64,000 bases of DNA. Origin: Pedobacter cryoconitis. Its GTDB lineage: Bacteria; Bacteroidota; Bacteroidia; Sphingobacteriales; Sphingobacteriaceae. Position 1 is the first letter of the stretch, and each line of letters starts with the position of its first letter. Below the pieces are notes generated by a model. That model worked only from the letters and a program-made list of their open reading frames with translations, did no database searches and was not told where the DNA came from. Of the stretch, positions 18,273 through 26,385 are shown piece by piece. Made by a program: the position numbers and the translations under genes. The stretch covers positions 447,517-511,516 of the forward strand of contig NZ_QLLR01000002.1 of the NCBI RefSeq assembly GCF_003259615.1, in the 5' to 3' direction.

Positions 18273-19985
18273 TTATTCGTAAGGAATATAAAAGCTAAAT
18301 GTGCTCCCCTTGCCAATCACGCTATTGGTCATATTAATTTTCCCTTCCTGCATTTCTACCAATAACTTACATATGTATAGTCCAAGTCCGGTTCCGATTT
18401 TCCCAAGTGCTGAATTTGTTTGATGGTATTTTGAGAACAGGTTAACCTGTTGTTCACAGCTTATGCCTTCACCTGTATCTGTGATGTCAACATATAAAAT
18501 ATAGTTCCCCTTAATTGATAATAGGTTAGCGTTTATTTTTACACCTCCAACCTTTGTATACTTAACAGCATTACTTAATAAATTGTATAAGACTTGTTTT
18601 AGTCTTAATGCATCTCCAAGCACAATAGCATGTTCATCTCCTTTAAAGTGATAATCCATTTTGAGGTCCTTTTTAACAGCACCGTAGCCTAAACCTTCTA
18701 CGACCTCGCTAAATAAATTATTGGGATTAAAAGGCGCATTATTAATCCTGATTTCTGAGCTTTCTAATTTCGCGGCATCCAGTGTATCACTCAAAGTATG
18801 CAGGAGCATATCCGATGAAAACCTGATAGATTCCAGCATTTCTATTTGCGCTGGTGACAAACCGGCTTTAGCGAATAAATGCAGAAAGCTCCTGATTGCA
18901 GTAAGCGGATGGCGTACTTCATGACTCATATAAAGCAACAGATCCATTTTTTGTTTAGCCATTACCATTGACTGTTCATTTTTCATCAGCAAAATTTCTT
19001 CAGACCGGTGTAGCTTGATTAGAAACTCAATTAGCAAAACAGCAAATATTAATATCATCAGTATAGCTGCAATGAAAAATTTATTGATCAGCAGAGTAGT
19101 TTCTTTAAGACTTTTAAAAGCAGAGTAGTTAAATTCACGTTGCATTTTATAACTGATTTCTTTGGAATCATTAATAATACTTTCCAGTTTATCATTGATT
19201 TCAGTATGAATGACTATCAATTTTTTATGACTGCCTATAACATTTACACTGACCAGCTGCAGCTGTTTTAATTTTTTCTCATATACATATTTATCATTTA
19301 CAATGATTTTACGCGTAACTGAATCAACAACTTCGGATATACGCTTATTATTCAATGTTGAGGCACGATCACTATCACTACTTTTATTGACAATAGCATC
19401 TTTTATTCTGCCAAAAAGAGTTTTATTTTTATTTGACTTAACTTTCTTCAGGATACCTGTATAATTTTCAGGGTTTCTTTCAGGCATATGAATGTTTAAG
19501 CCGGCATTAGAGAGTGCTCTGTTTTTTAAATTGGCTTCAAGATTGGCAATCAGAAGATTATCGAATAAGTTTTTGAGTAGATATAATCTGGTTGACAATC
19601 CCCCCTTTTTACTATACCAGTTCCACATTTTAGTAACTTGCTCTGCTGAAAGTCCCTCTGTTTCCGGCTTTTTTCTGATCACTGAATCTATTGCATCAAA
19701 AACTTGCAAAAGCTGTGTATGATAGACTTTTATCTTATAGTCAGTTTTACTATCATAGTGATCTAAAAATGATTTCTGAAAAAAAACTTCTGTCTGATGA
19801 AGCCTTAACATAGCCTGGTCTGAAGCAACCTGGTCAAGCATAACGCTTTCTGATATTTTTGATATATGTTTTAGCTTTCTGCGCATAGAATCATCCAGAT
19901 AAAAAACCGATATAGCAATGATGGTGAAAAATGCTAAAAACGTGATAAATATCTTTTTAGATAATACTGGATTAATTATTCTCAT
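18273..19985 (-). CDS. Membrane sensor histidine kinase
   Basis: The 570-residue protein has an N-terminal membrane segment (residues ~11-28), a periplasmic helical region of ~270 residues and a second segment near 304-325 (FFIAAILMILIFAVLLIEFLI is its core). A HisKA domain follows with the phospho-acceptor His near residue 355 (MSHEVRHPLTAI), then a HATPase_c domain (NLLSNAVKYT, DTGEGIS, GTGLGLYICK). The sensor part includes a basic motif GRIKDAIVNK, matched by QRIKSAILNK in the hybrid kinase at 52414-54549, so the two kinases are paralogues. Its partner is probably the LytTR regulator directly downstream. The signal is unknown. Confidence 0.93.
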   Translation of the reverse strand: MRIINPVLSKKIFITFLAFFTIIAISVFYLDDSMRRKLKHISKISESVMLDQVASDQAMLRLHQTEVFFQKSFLDHYDSKTDYKIKVYHTQLLQVFDAIDSVIRKKPETEGLSAEQVTKMWNWYSKKGGLSTRLYLLKNLFDNLLIANLEANLKNRALSNAGLNIHMPERNPENYTGILKKVKSNKNKTLFGRIKDAIVNKSSDSDRASTLNNKRISEVVDSVTRKIIVNDKYVYEKKLKQLQLVSVNVIGSHKKLIVIHTEINDKLESIINDSKEISYKMQREFNYSAFKSLKETTLLINKFFIAAILMILIFAVLLIEFLIKLHRSEEILLMKNEQSMVMAKQKMDLLLYMSHEVRHPLTAIRSFLHLFAKAGLSPAQIEMLESIRFSSDMLLHTLSDTLDAAKLESSEIRINNAPFNPNNLFSEVVEGLGYGAVKKDLKMDYHFKGDEHAIVLGDALRLKQVLYNLLSNAVKYTKVGGVKINANLLSIKGNYILYVDITDTGEGISCEQQVNLFSKYHQTNSALGKIGTGLGLYICKLLVEMQEGKINMTNSVIGKGSTFSFYIPYE

Positions 19986-20523
19986 TAAATAAATACGTTA
20001 ATAAATTCCTTAAGTAATTTAAATTATTCCGTAAAAAATGAGACGAAGAAGTCCCATACCGCTATTTAAAGTAGTTTCATTTGTTAGTTTTAAAGAAAAA
20101 TAAAGTTCTATATTCCTGACTGATACGCCCGCCTATGGATGAAATCTTAGCTGAAATTTTATTCTGTGATCAGAATTGAATCTCACTTATATGGCTGATT
20201 GCAGGAATTAAGGTATGTTTTTATGATTTTTTTTGTCTCAGGTGAATTACGGTTTTAATAAATCTAACATATTTTAGCTTACAAATCCGGGAAACAATTT
20301 ACTGAGTTTAAAAAAAACAAAATGAACAAGTACATATACACTTTTTTTTTCATCTGAAAGTTTACACAAAGAAATAAACACTGTTTAAATACATAAAAGC
20401 ACCTTTTATCTTAAAGAAAATTGTTTTATATAAATTATGTAAATTAATTTGAACACACAATATTATTAAAATATCACCTTATTGGTTTTCCAACAAACTA
20501 GTCTCAGTTCACCAAAGTGACTA
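19986..20523. other. Gene-free AT-rich intergenic region
   Basis: These 538 bases separate the histidine kinase start from the MerR-type gene stop. I see no coding frame with a plausible start, no strong hairpin and no RNA gene. The kinase promoter should lie at its left end. Confidence 0.5.
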
Positions 20524-20886
20524 TCAGCACAATCCCTTTTCCACATCTTTTTTGGCCTGTAGCAAAAACCGTTTTACTTCTTTTAGCTCCTTAATTTTAA
20601 GATCAACTTCTTTAATCTTTTTTTTAGCTATTTCAATCTTTTCAAATAATGTCAGATTTCCATTAAACCAATCTTGTATTAAGATATTGATTTCAGCTAA
20701 GGTGAACCCGGCTTTTTTTGACGCTATTATCCAATTTATAGTTTCTATAAGTGATTCATCGTATTGTTTGTATTTGTTTGATTTTACTTCCTCATCTGTT
20801 TTACCTTTTATCAAACCAAGGTTCTCATAAAATCGCAATGTATGTATGGTTACTCCTGTTCGTTTTGATAACTCGTTGATTAGCAT
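20524..20886 (-). CDS. MerR family transcriptional regulator
   Basis: The 120-residue protein starts with a MerR winged-helix domain (INELSKRTGVTIHTLRFYE, NLGLI) and ends in a long dimerisation helix (KKIKEVDLKIKELKEVKRF). The only cysteine is the last residue, so a metal site of the MerR/CueR kind is not supported. It resembles the small MerR proteins that sense organic or aldehyde stress. It is divergent from the NAD(P)-binding protein at 21004-21636, and the gap holds an inverted repeat (20925-20939) that suits a MerR operator. That gene is therefore the likely target. Confidence 0.9.
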   Translation of the reverse strand: MLINELSKRTGVTIHTLRFYENLGLIKGKTDEEVKSNKYKQYDESLIETINWIIASKKAGFTLAEINILIQDWFNGNLTLFEKIEIAKKKIKEVDLKIKELKEVKRFLLQAKKDVEKGLC

Positions 20887-20924
20887 GTGCCTGATTTTTG
20901 TTGATAACTTTATTAAATGTATAG

Positions 20925-20939
20925 ACTATACTCTATAGT
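20925..20939. promoter_or_regulatory. Candidate MerR operator
   Basis: ACTATA-CTC-TATAGT is a perfect inverted repeat with a 3-base centre. It sits 38 bases before the MerR start and 64 bases before the divergent oxidoreductase-like gene. A box reading TAGTTTTG on the minus strand (20949-20956), fitting the TAnnTTTG -7 consensus, lies next to it and could drive the merR-like gene. Confidence 0.5.
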
Positions 20940-21003
20940 TGTGCGCTACAAAACTACTGTCTAACTTTATCAAAACAAAAATTAATAGTTTAAGACAATT
21001 GGA

Positions 21004-21636
21004 ATGAAACATATAGCAGTAATTGGAAGCACAGGTTCCACCGGCAAAGAAGTAGTGCGATTGGCTCTTGAATCTAACTATATAGTTACAGTTATAGAGA
21101 GATCTCCCAAGTCTGCGCAACCACAAAGAAATTTAAAAGTTATAAAAGGAGATGTAACTGATTTAGAAAGCCTTGTAGCAGCACTTGAAAATATTGATTT
21201 TGTGATTAGCTGCTTTGGGCCTTCCAACCACAAAAAGGTCGGTAATTTAATGTCTTTAGGAACGACTAACATTGTCAAAGCCTGTGAAAAAACCGGAGTA
21301 AAGCGTTTAGTTTTTATGAGTGGATTTGTACAGTCAGATGGTGAAGAATTTTCTTTTTTAACAAGATTAGCAATTAAACTCCTCCGTCTTTATTACAGTG
21401 ATTCTTACAAAGATAAAGTAATCGCTGAAGCAGCCATTCAAAAAAGCACATTGGACTGGGTTATTGTCAGGGCTCCGGGTTTAGCGCACTCCAAGCCTAC
21501 GGGACAATATACAGCAGGAATCAAGACCAAAATGTCTTTCAAATTGTTACCATACGCCGATTGTGCGAAATGTTTGCTTGATGCCGTTAAAGAAGATCAT
21601 TGGACAAGGCAAATTATTAACTTAGGTAAAAGTTAA
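21004..21636 (+). CDS. NAD(P)-binding protein, atypical SDR (NmrA/BVR-B-like)
   Basis: The 210-residue Rossmann protein has the dinucleotide loop GSTGSTG near the start, GDVTDLESL after the third strand, an FMSGF segment and a conserved VRAPGL. It lacks the YxxxK active site of classical short-chain dehydrogenases, as is usual for the NAD(P)H-binding/biliverdin-reductase-B-like group. It may reduce a quinone, flavin or aldehyde, but the substrate cannot be told. It is divergent from a MerR regulator with an operator-like palindrome between them. The protein at 21676-22308 is a distant paralogue. Confidence 0.85.
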   Translation: MKHIAVIGSTGSTGKEVVRLALESNYIVTVIERSPKSAQPQRNLKVIKGDVTDLESLVAALENIDFVISCFGPSNHKKVGNLMSLGTTNIVKACEKTGVKRLVFMSGFVQSDGEEFSFLTRLAIKLLRLYYSDSYKDKVIAEAAIQKSTLDWVIVRAPGLAHSKPTGQYTAGIKTKMSFKLLPYADCAKCLLDAVKEDHWTRQIINLGKS

Positions 21637-21642
21637 AAAATC

Positions 21643-21668
21643 AGGCAACGTTGTTCCAAACGTTGCCT
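21643..21668. terminator. Bidirectional terminator hairpin
   Basis: AGGCAACGTT (21643-21652) and AACGTTGCCT (21659-21668) form a perfect 10-bp stem with a 6-base loop. A-runs on the left and T-runs on the right serve both converging NAD(P)-binding protein genes. Confidence 0.85.
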
Positions 21669-21675
21669 TTCATCT

Positions 21676-22308
21676 TTAAAAAAATGGAGTCAGTGCCGGA
21701 TATTTTTTAAGAAAGGCTGGATTTTCTGCTTCCTCTAATAAAAAAGCAGCCACATCTGCCCTTGATATTTTCCCGATTTTGATGCCTTTATAAAGATTTG
21801 GCAGTACTTTATACTTTTTGGTTAAAGGGCCATTGCTGAGCATCCCCGGACGAACAATCTCCCAGTTAAGCTCACTATTTGCAACGATTTCTTCCATCAG
21901 TGTTTTGTTGATATACTGATGTTTCAGGAAAAACAGGATCACTGTTTTCATAAAAAAGCCTAAAAACCGGCTGCTATCGCCTGCACCAAATCCGGTAATG
22001 ATTAATACCGGTGCTTTGAAATTTAATTCCACACCAGCTTTAACCAGCGCAAGAGCAGTGTCAGAGAACAAAGTATTCGGCTTTTTATTCTTGGTACCGA
22101 TAGTTATAATTACCACATCGGCACCAACCATAACGCTCTTCAAATCGCTGCCAGAAGTCGCACTGCCATTAACTTTAGTTAAATGCACATGGAGAGGTAT
22201 ACTAGCTGTATTAGTAGACAAGGCTGTCACCTTGTGCCCTTGTGCTAATGCCTGCTCTACTGTCGCAAGTCCTATACCCGAAGATGCCCCTATAATAGTA
22301 ATATTCAT
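21676..22308 (-). CDS. NAD(P)-binding protein, atypical SDR
   Basis: This 210-residue Rossmann protein starts MNITIIGASSGIGLATVEQA, with the GxxxGxG loop. It continues with DVVIITIGT, LIITGFGAGDSS and EIVRPGML, typical of the NAD(P)H-binding subgroup without a YxxxK pair. It lies 14 bases after the inositol-phosphatase-like gene and 75 bases further from an AraC regulator, so the three probably form one transcript. The substrate is unknown. It is the same length as the convergent protein at 21004-21636 but clearly diverged from it. Confidence 0.83.
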   Translation of the reverse strand: MNITIIGASSGIGLATVEQALAQGHKVTALSTNTASIPLHVHLTKVNGSATSGSDLKSVMVGADVVIITIGTKNKKPNTLFSDTALALVKAGVELNFKAPVLIITGFGAGDSSRFLGFFMKTVILFFLKHQYINKTLMEEIVANSELNWEIVRPGMLSNGPLTKKYKVLPNLYKGIKIGKISRADVAAFLLEEAENPAFLKKYPALTPFF

Positions 22309-22322
22309 GATGCTGAATTTGA

Positions 22323-23126
22323 TTAAGAACCTGTTTTATTGTTGAACTTACCAGCAATGCCCGGTACAGAAACGGCCAGACTTTCATCACCCCATGTCCA
22401 GCTATCACCATCAGCATTTAATATATCCACACCAGCTTCACTGGCAATTAAAATACCAGCCAGCCAATTGAAGGTATCCAGCCCTAATTGATGAAATACA
22501 TCAATCCTGCCAGCACCAACATAAGCCAGTTGCAAACCATGTGGACCATAATTCCGGACTACACCAAATTTATTTAACAGTGCTGTCACCACAGTGCCGT
22601 GCTTTTCGTTAAAGCCAGGTACAACTGGTTTCTGATGTCCGTATTCAAAAACAGCCAGCATCATACCCGGATCAGTCTTAGCTGAGGGCTGAATAGGTTT
22701 ACCATTCATAAACGCACCTGCCCCCTGCTGCGCCCAGAACATTTCATTTGATAACGGATCATAAATCACCGAAAAATGCAACTCCCCGTTTCTGATGAGC
22801 ACCAGGTTAATAGTCCATCCAGGAATATGCTGCAAGTATTGTATTGCTCCATCCATTGCATCGCATAACCAATATTCAGATAATGGTAACGGATGTTTTT
22901 GTCCGTTGTTATCAAATTCATCAATTGTATTCCAGGGAATATCAGGAAATTCTGGTGTTAGTCCTGCCTTTAACACAGCCATACAGCGTTCGTCAATTGC
23001 TTCCAATTGTTTAAAGAACTGCTCCCTGCTGTTTGGTATACTATTTTGCTTGTATTCTTTAAGAAACAAGTCTCCTGCTTCTCTCACCGTATCTAAAACG
23101 GTCTGAACATTTATCTGCTTATTCAT
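22323..23126 (-). CDS. Inositol monophosphatase family protein
   Basis: The 267-residue protein has the fold signature of the Mg-dependent FIG/IMPase family. NTIDEF supplies the first acidic ligands, CDAMDGAIQYLQHIPGW stands where the family has D-P-I-D-G-T, and LDTFNWLAGILIASEAG corresponds to W-D-x-A-A-G. In the second motif Pro-Ile is replaced by Ala-Met and the usual Thr by Ala, so the substrate or activity may differ from classical IMPase. Related family members act on inositol phosphates, 3'-phosphoadenosine or sugar phosphates. It is cytoplasmic, in an apparent operon with an AraC regulator and an NAD(P)-binding protein. Confidence 0.82.
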   Translation of the reverse strand: MNKQINVQTVLDTVREAGDLFLKEYKQNSIPNSREQFFKQLEAIDERCMAVLKAGLTPEFPDIPWNTIDEFDNNGQKHPLPLSEYWLCDAMDGAIQYLQHIPGWTINLVLIRNGELHFSVIYDPLSNEMFWAQQGAGAFMNGKPIQPSAKTDPGMMLAVFEYGHQKPVVPGFNEKHGTVVTALLNKFGVVRNYGPHGLQLAYVGAGRIDVFHQLGLDTFNWLAGILIASEAGVDILNADGDSWTWGDESLAVSVPGIAGKFNNKTGS

Positions 23127-23200
23127 TCTTACTTATTTTATACAGCAAAGAAAGTGTATAAAAGCAGCGAGAAATATAGCAAAACCTTGGAATGACAGTC

Positions 23201-24064
23201 CTAATCGTGGTATTGCTGCCGGAATTGTAAAGGGGTTAAACCTGTTACCTTTTTAAAAAGCTTTCCAAAATAAACAGGTTCTTCATAGCCTACCTGATAA
23301 CCAATTTCCTTTACTGTAAACTTGGTAAAACAAAGTAACCGCTTCGCTTCAAGCATACAATATTGCTGAATATAAACCGATACAGAATCACCAGTCATAT
23401 TTTTAATCGTATCATATAAATGGGCAACAGAAATATTAAGTTCAGCTGCATAACGGGCCGGCTGTTTCCAATTCTTATAATGTAGTTTAAGCAAATGTAT
23501 AAAAGCCTGTTCAATTACAGCTGCCCGGTTAGCTTTTGTTTTGACATGTGTATGGATTGTTCCAATTTCCCCCACAATTAAGCCAAGCATGGCATCGAGT
23601 ATGGAGTGAATAGCACGCACGGTATAAAGATTATCCGCAGTTATCTGTAATTTCTCCATTTGGCCAGTTAAAATAACCACATGCTCATAAAAACCAGATT
23701 TACTATCTACTGATACAGGTAAGCGAAAACCTTTTTCCAGGACAAGCTGAAATTCTTTGTCTATTAATGCAGGGTCTATACTAAGCACCCAGCCTACCGG
23801 TTTCCGGGCAGAAATAATATGATGAACCTGGCCGGGAAAGATGAGCAGCATAGCCGGCGCTGTTATTGTATTATTCTCAAAGTCGATATTAATCACGAAT
23901 TGGCCACCTGTAGCTATCATCAGCAGACAATGATCATCACGATGAGGCCTGGAGTGATCATGTTCAGCATCATTAGTATTATCCGTCATATTTTTAATCA
24001 GGATACCAGCCTTAGCCAGAGGCGATATAGGAAACTTGATAATATCAATTTGCTGACCTTTCAC
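23201..24064 (-). CDS. AraC family transcriptional regulator
   Basis: The 287-residue protein has an N-terminal cupin-like ligand domain (HRDDHCLLMIATGGQF, LLIFPGQVHHI) and a C-terminal double helix-turn-helix (ELNISVAHLYDTIKNMTG, VKEIGYQVGYEEPVYFGK, GLTPLQFRQQY). The HxH and PGQVHH positions suggest binding of a small ligand or metal. It is the first gene of a leftward group with an inositol-phosphatase-like and an NAD(P)-binding protein, and it probably regulates them. Its inducer is unknown. Confidence 0.92.
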   Translation of the reverse strand: MKGQQIDIIKFPISPLAKAGILIKNMTDNTNDAEHDHSRPHRDDHCLLMIATGGQFVINIDFENNTITAPAMLLIFPGQVHHIISARKPVGWVLSIDPALIDKEFQLVLEKGFRLPVSVDSKSGFYEHVVILTGQMEKLQITADNLYTVRAIHSILDAMLGLIVGEIGTIHTHVKTKANRAAVIEQAFIHLLKLHYKNWKQPARYAAELNISVAHLYDTIKNMTGDSVSVYIQQYCMLEAKRLLCFTKFTVKEIGYQVGYEEPVYFGKLFKKVTGLTPLQFRQQYHD

Positions 24065-24245
24065 GTATTAACTTTTATAATCAATTCTACACAATTATTT
24101 GTAATAATAACTCATATATCCATATTTGTGCAAAGATTTGAAAACGTTAGGCTCAGCCAGTTTGCTTTTGTTCGTTTTAAAGAGGTTCGAACTCAGTTAA
24201 ACTAATTTCGAACCGCAAATTTCAATCCACACTTATTTTTAAAAC

Positions 24246-25082
24246 CTAAAGTCCGGAAACCTTTAGACCATCGCGCAAATTATTTGTTTTCAAGTATCTC
24301 AGGAGTGCTTCCGGATGATCGGTTTGCACACCCTGAACCCCTTTTTCCATTGTCGCTTTCCATTTTACCGAATCTTCATCAGCCATTTGCACATCTAAAA
24401 AGACAGACAATCCACTTTCCTTCAATGCGGCAATAAGCACCGGATCTGAAATATTATCAGTCGCTTCCAATGGCATTTTATCAAGAAAAGTGATCAGGTC
24501 TTCTTTTTTGATCTGCCTGGGCAAGCCAGACATCAGCGGCATTTGCGGAGCCAATGCTCTCCATGCCGTATATTGCTCAGCCTTGTTGATATAAACCAGC
24601 ACTTGCTTTTCCATACCCGCAGCCTTAATTTCTTCATAAGCCTGAGCTACATCAGCCTGCTTAAAATCAAGGTAAATATTAATCCGGTTCTTGCAGGCTT
24701 TTAAAGCTTCCATAAAAGAAGGTAAGCTATATAAATGACCATCTTTAGCATTCAAAGCCAACTTTGCAACCTCGTCCAGGTTCAAATCCTGAATTCTGCC
24801 GTTTCCACTAGTCGTATGGTCTACGGTTTCATTGTGAATTAAAACCAAATGACCATCACGGGTTGTACGCAGGTCTATTTCCACATAATCAGCACCAAGC
24901 TCAATAGCTTCCTCAATTGCAGCTATACTATTTTCAGGTTTGACCAGATGACTTCCGCGATGTGCAATCACGATAAAGCCATTTTTACATTTGGGAAGCG
25001 GCGCTACTGTCCGCTGCCCAAATGTGATCAAAGCAAAACAGCTGAGTACAAGTACCAGTAAGTTTGTTTTACAATTCATCAT
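24246..25082 (-). CDS. Secreted glycerophosphodiester phosphodiesterase
   Basis: The 278-residue protein has a signal peptide (VLSCFALITFGQ) and a GDPD barrel. IAHRGSHLVKPENS carries the catalytic His and Glu, DYVEIDLRTTRDG gives the E-x-D metal ligands, and LIHNETVDHTT holds the second His. The family cleaves glycerophosphodiesters such as glycerophosphocholine to glycerol-3-phosphate and an alcohol. It is periplasmic or surface-bound, and starts 7 bases after the metallophosphatase gene. As the last gene of the sigma/FecR/SusC/SusD operon it points to use of lipid-derived phosphodiesters, with the phosphatase releasing phosphate from the product. Confidence 0.92.
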   Translation of the reverse strand: MMNCKTNLLVLVLSCFALITFGQRTVAPLPKCKNGFIVIAHRGSHLVKPENSIAAIEEAIELGADYVEIDLRTTRDGHLVLIHNETVDHTTSGNGRIQDLNLDEVAKLALNAKDGHLYSLPSFMEALKACKNRINIYLDFKQADVAQAYEEIKAAGMEKQVLVYINKAEQYTAWRALAPQMPLMSGLPRQIKKEDLITFLDKMPLEATDNISDPVLIAALKESGLSVFLDVQMADEDSVKWKATMEKGVQGVQTDHPEALLRYLKTNNLRDGLKVSGL

Positions 25083-25089
25083 TTAATAA

Positions 25090-26370
25090 TTATTGCTTTG
25101 CAGCAGGGTTCATATCTATAAATTCCGCAGCATGATCCCTACTCGATTTTTTCAGAGAAAAAGCATCAAATAACTCTCCGGAGGTTTTATAAGCTTCAAA
25201 CTTCAGATTTCCTCCATCCACATGAACCACCTGGAACAACTGTGTATTTTCCAGTGAAACATTCATCCATTTTGCCCCGTCCACCTTATACATTTTAGGG
25301 CCTGCAACAGAAACCAGGTATACTGGCCCGCTCGCTTCCCTGCCCGATAATCCGCGTGGCAAATTCTGTCCGCGGCTATACGTATGGTCATGTCCCTGCA
25401 AAACCAGGTCTATATGATACTTGTCAAATAAAGGTTTAAACCGCTCTCTGAAGTCTTTATTGTCCCTGCTTTTGGCAGTGGAAAAGATAGGATGGTGAAA
25501 AGTAATGACCGTCCATAATTTCGTATTTTCCTTTAAGACCTTCTCCAGCCATTCATACTCAGCCTTTGCAGAAGCCTCATCCAGAATTATCATTTGAGAA
25601 TCCAATGAAATTAAACGTACATTTTGATAGTCGATATAATAAACAGATTCCTCTAAACCTTTCGGGCCATTTCCAGGCAAAGTATATTGTAAACCCCAAT
25701 GTGGGTCTAAAATCAGCTTTCTTTTATCATCACGAACATACTCATGGTTTCCCGGTGAAGGCATACTCGGAACCATTCCGTTAATAAAACCACCACCATA
25801 GTGCCATTCACCCCACTCCTGATCATTGTTTGACCTGTTAATCAAATCACCCGTATGGATAATAAAACGTGCGTCCGGTTCATGGGCAAAAGCTTTACGG
25901 ATTACACGTGACCATTTAGAACGAATGTCATTCTGTGCATCCCCCAGATAAATGAAAGAAAAAGGTTTATTCTGATCAGCAGATGCCGTGGTAAACTGAA
26001 ACCATTCACTCCAATACTCACCTGCACCTACGCGGTAAGCATATACCGTTCCGGGCTTCAGATTGTTAAAAGTAACACTGTGATACTTCGCTGTCGCATA
26101 GTTCTGACCACCAGGTAATACACGGGAATCTGCATCATAAGCTGTAATAGCCTCTTCTAATGCAGGACTGGAATCTTCTGCTTTAATTTGTGCTTTAGCA
26201 CCCGCAATTGTAGTATCAGTACGCCAGGTTACCGTCTGGGTAACGGCAGTATTACCTTTCCAGGTTAAAATTACGCGGTCTGGAAAAGGTTTCGGGTTAA
26301 AATCCTGTGCTTGAATATTTGTAAAGGCCGCAATAACAAGCAGTGCAGCAGTATATATAGATTTGTTCAT
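25090..26370 (-). CDS. Secreted metallophosphatase (purple-acid-phosphatase-like)
   Basis: The 426-residue protein has a signal peptide ending TNIQAQ, then an N-terminal Fn3-like purple acid phosphatase domain (DRVILTWKGN, VTFNNLKPGTVYAYRVG). The calcineurin-like domain follows with YLGDAQ, HTGDLINR, PGNHEY, TFHHPIF and GHDHTYSRG. The usual GDxxY motif, whose Tyr ligates iron in purple acid phosphatases, reads GDLIN here, so the Tyr ligand is missing. A dinuclear phosphatase without the purple charge-transfer band is expected. It lies 15 bases after SusD and 7 before the glycerophosphodiesterase, and should cleave phosphomonoesters in the periplasm or outside the cell. Confidence 0.9.
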   Translation of the reverse strand: MNKSIYTAALLVIAAFTNIQAQDFNPKPFPDRVILTWKGNTAVTQTVTWRTDTTIAGAKAQIKAEDSSPALEEAITAYDADSRVLPGGQNYATAKYHSVTFNNLKPGTVYAYRVGAGEYWSEWFQFTTASADQNKPFSFIYLGDAQNDIRSKWSRVIRKAFAHEPDARFIIHTGDLINRSNNDQEWGEWHYGGGFINGMVPSMPSPGNHEYVRDDKRKLILDPHWGLQYTLPGNGPKGLEESVYYIDYQNVRLISLDSQMIILDEASAKAEYEWLEKVLKENTKLWTVITFHHPIFSTAKSRDNKDFRERFKPLFDKYHIDLVLQGHDHTYSRGQNLPRGLSGREASGPVYLVSVAGPKMYKVDGAKWMNVSLENTQLFQVVHVDGGNLKFEAYKTSGELFDAFSLKKSSRDHAAEFIDMNPAAKQ

Positions 26371-26385
26371 TTGATAAGTTTTAAA

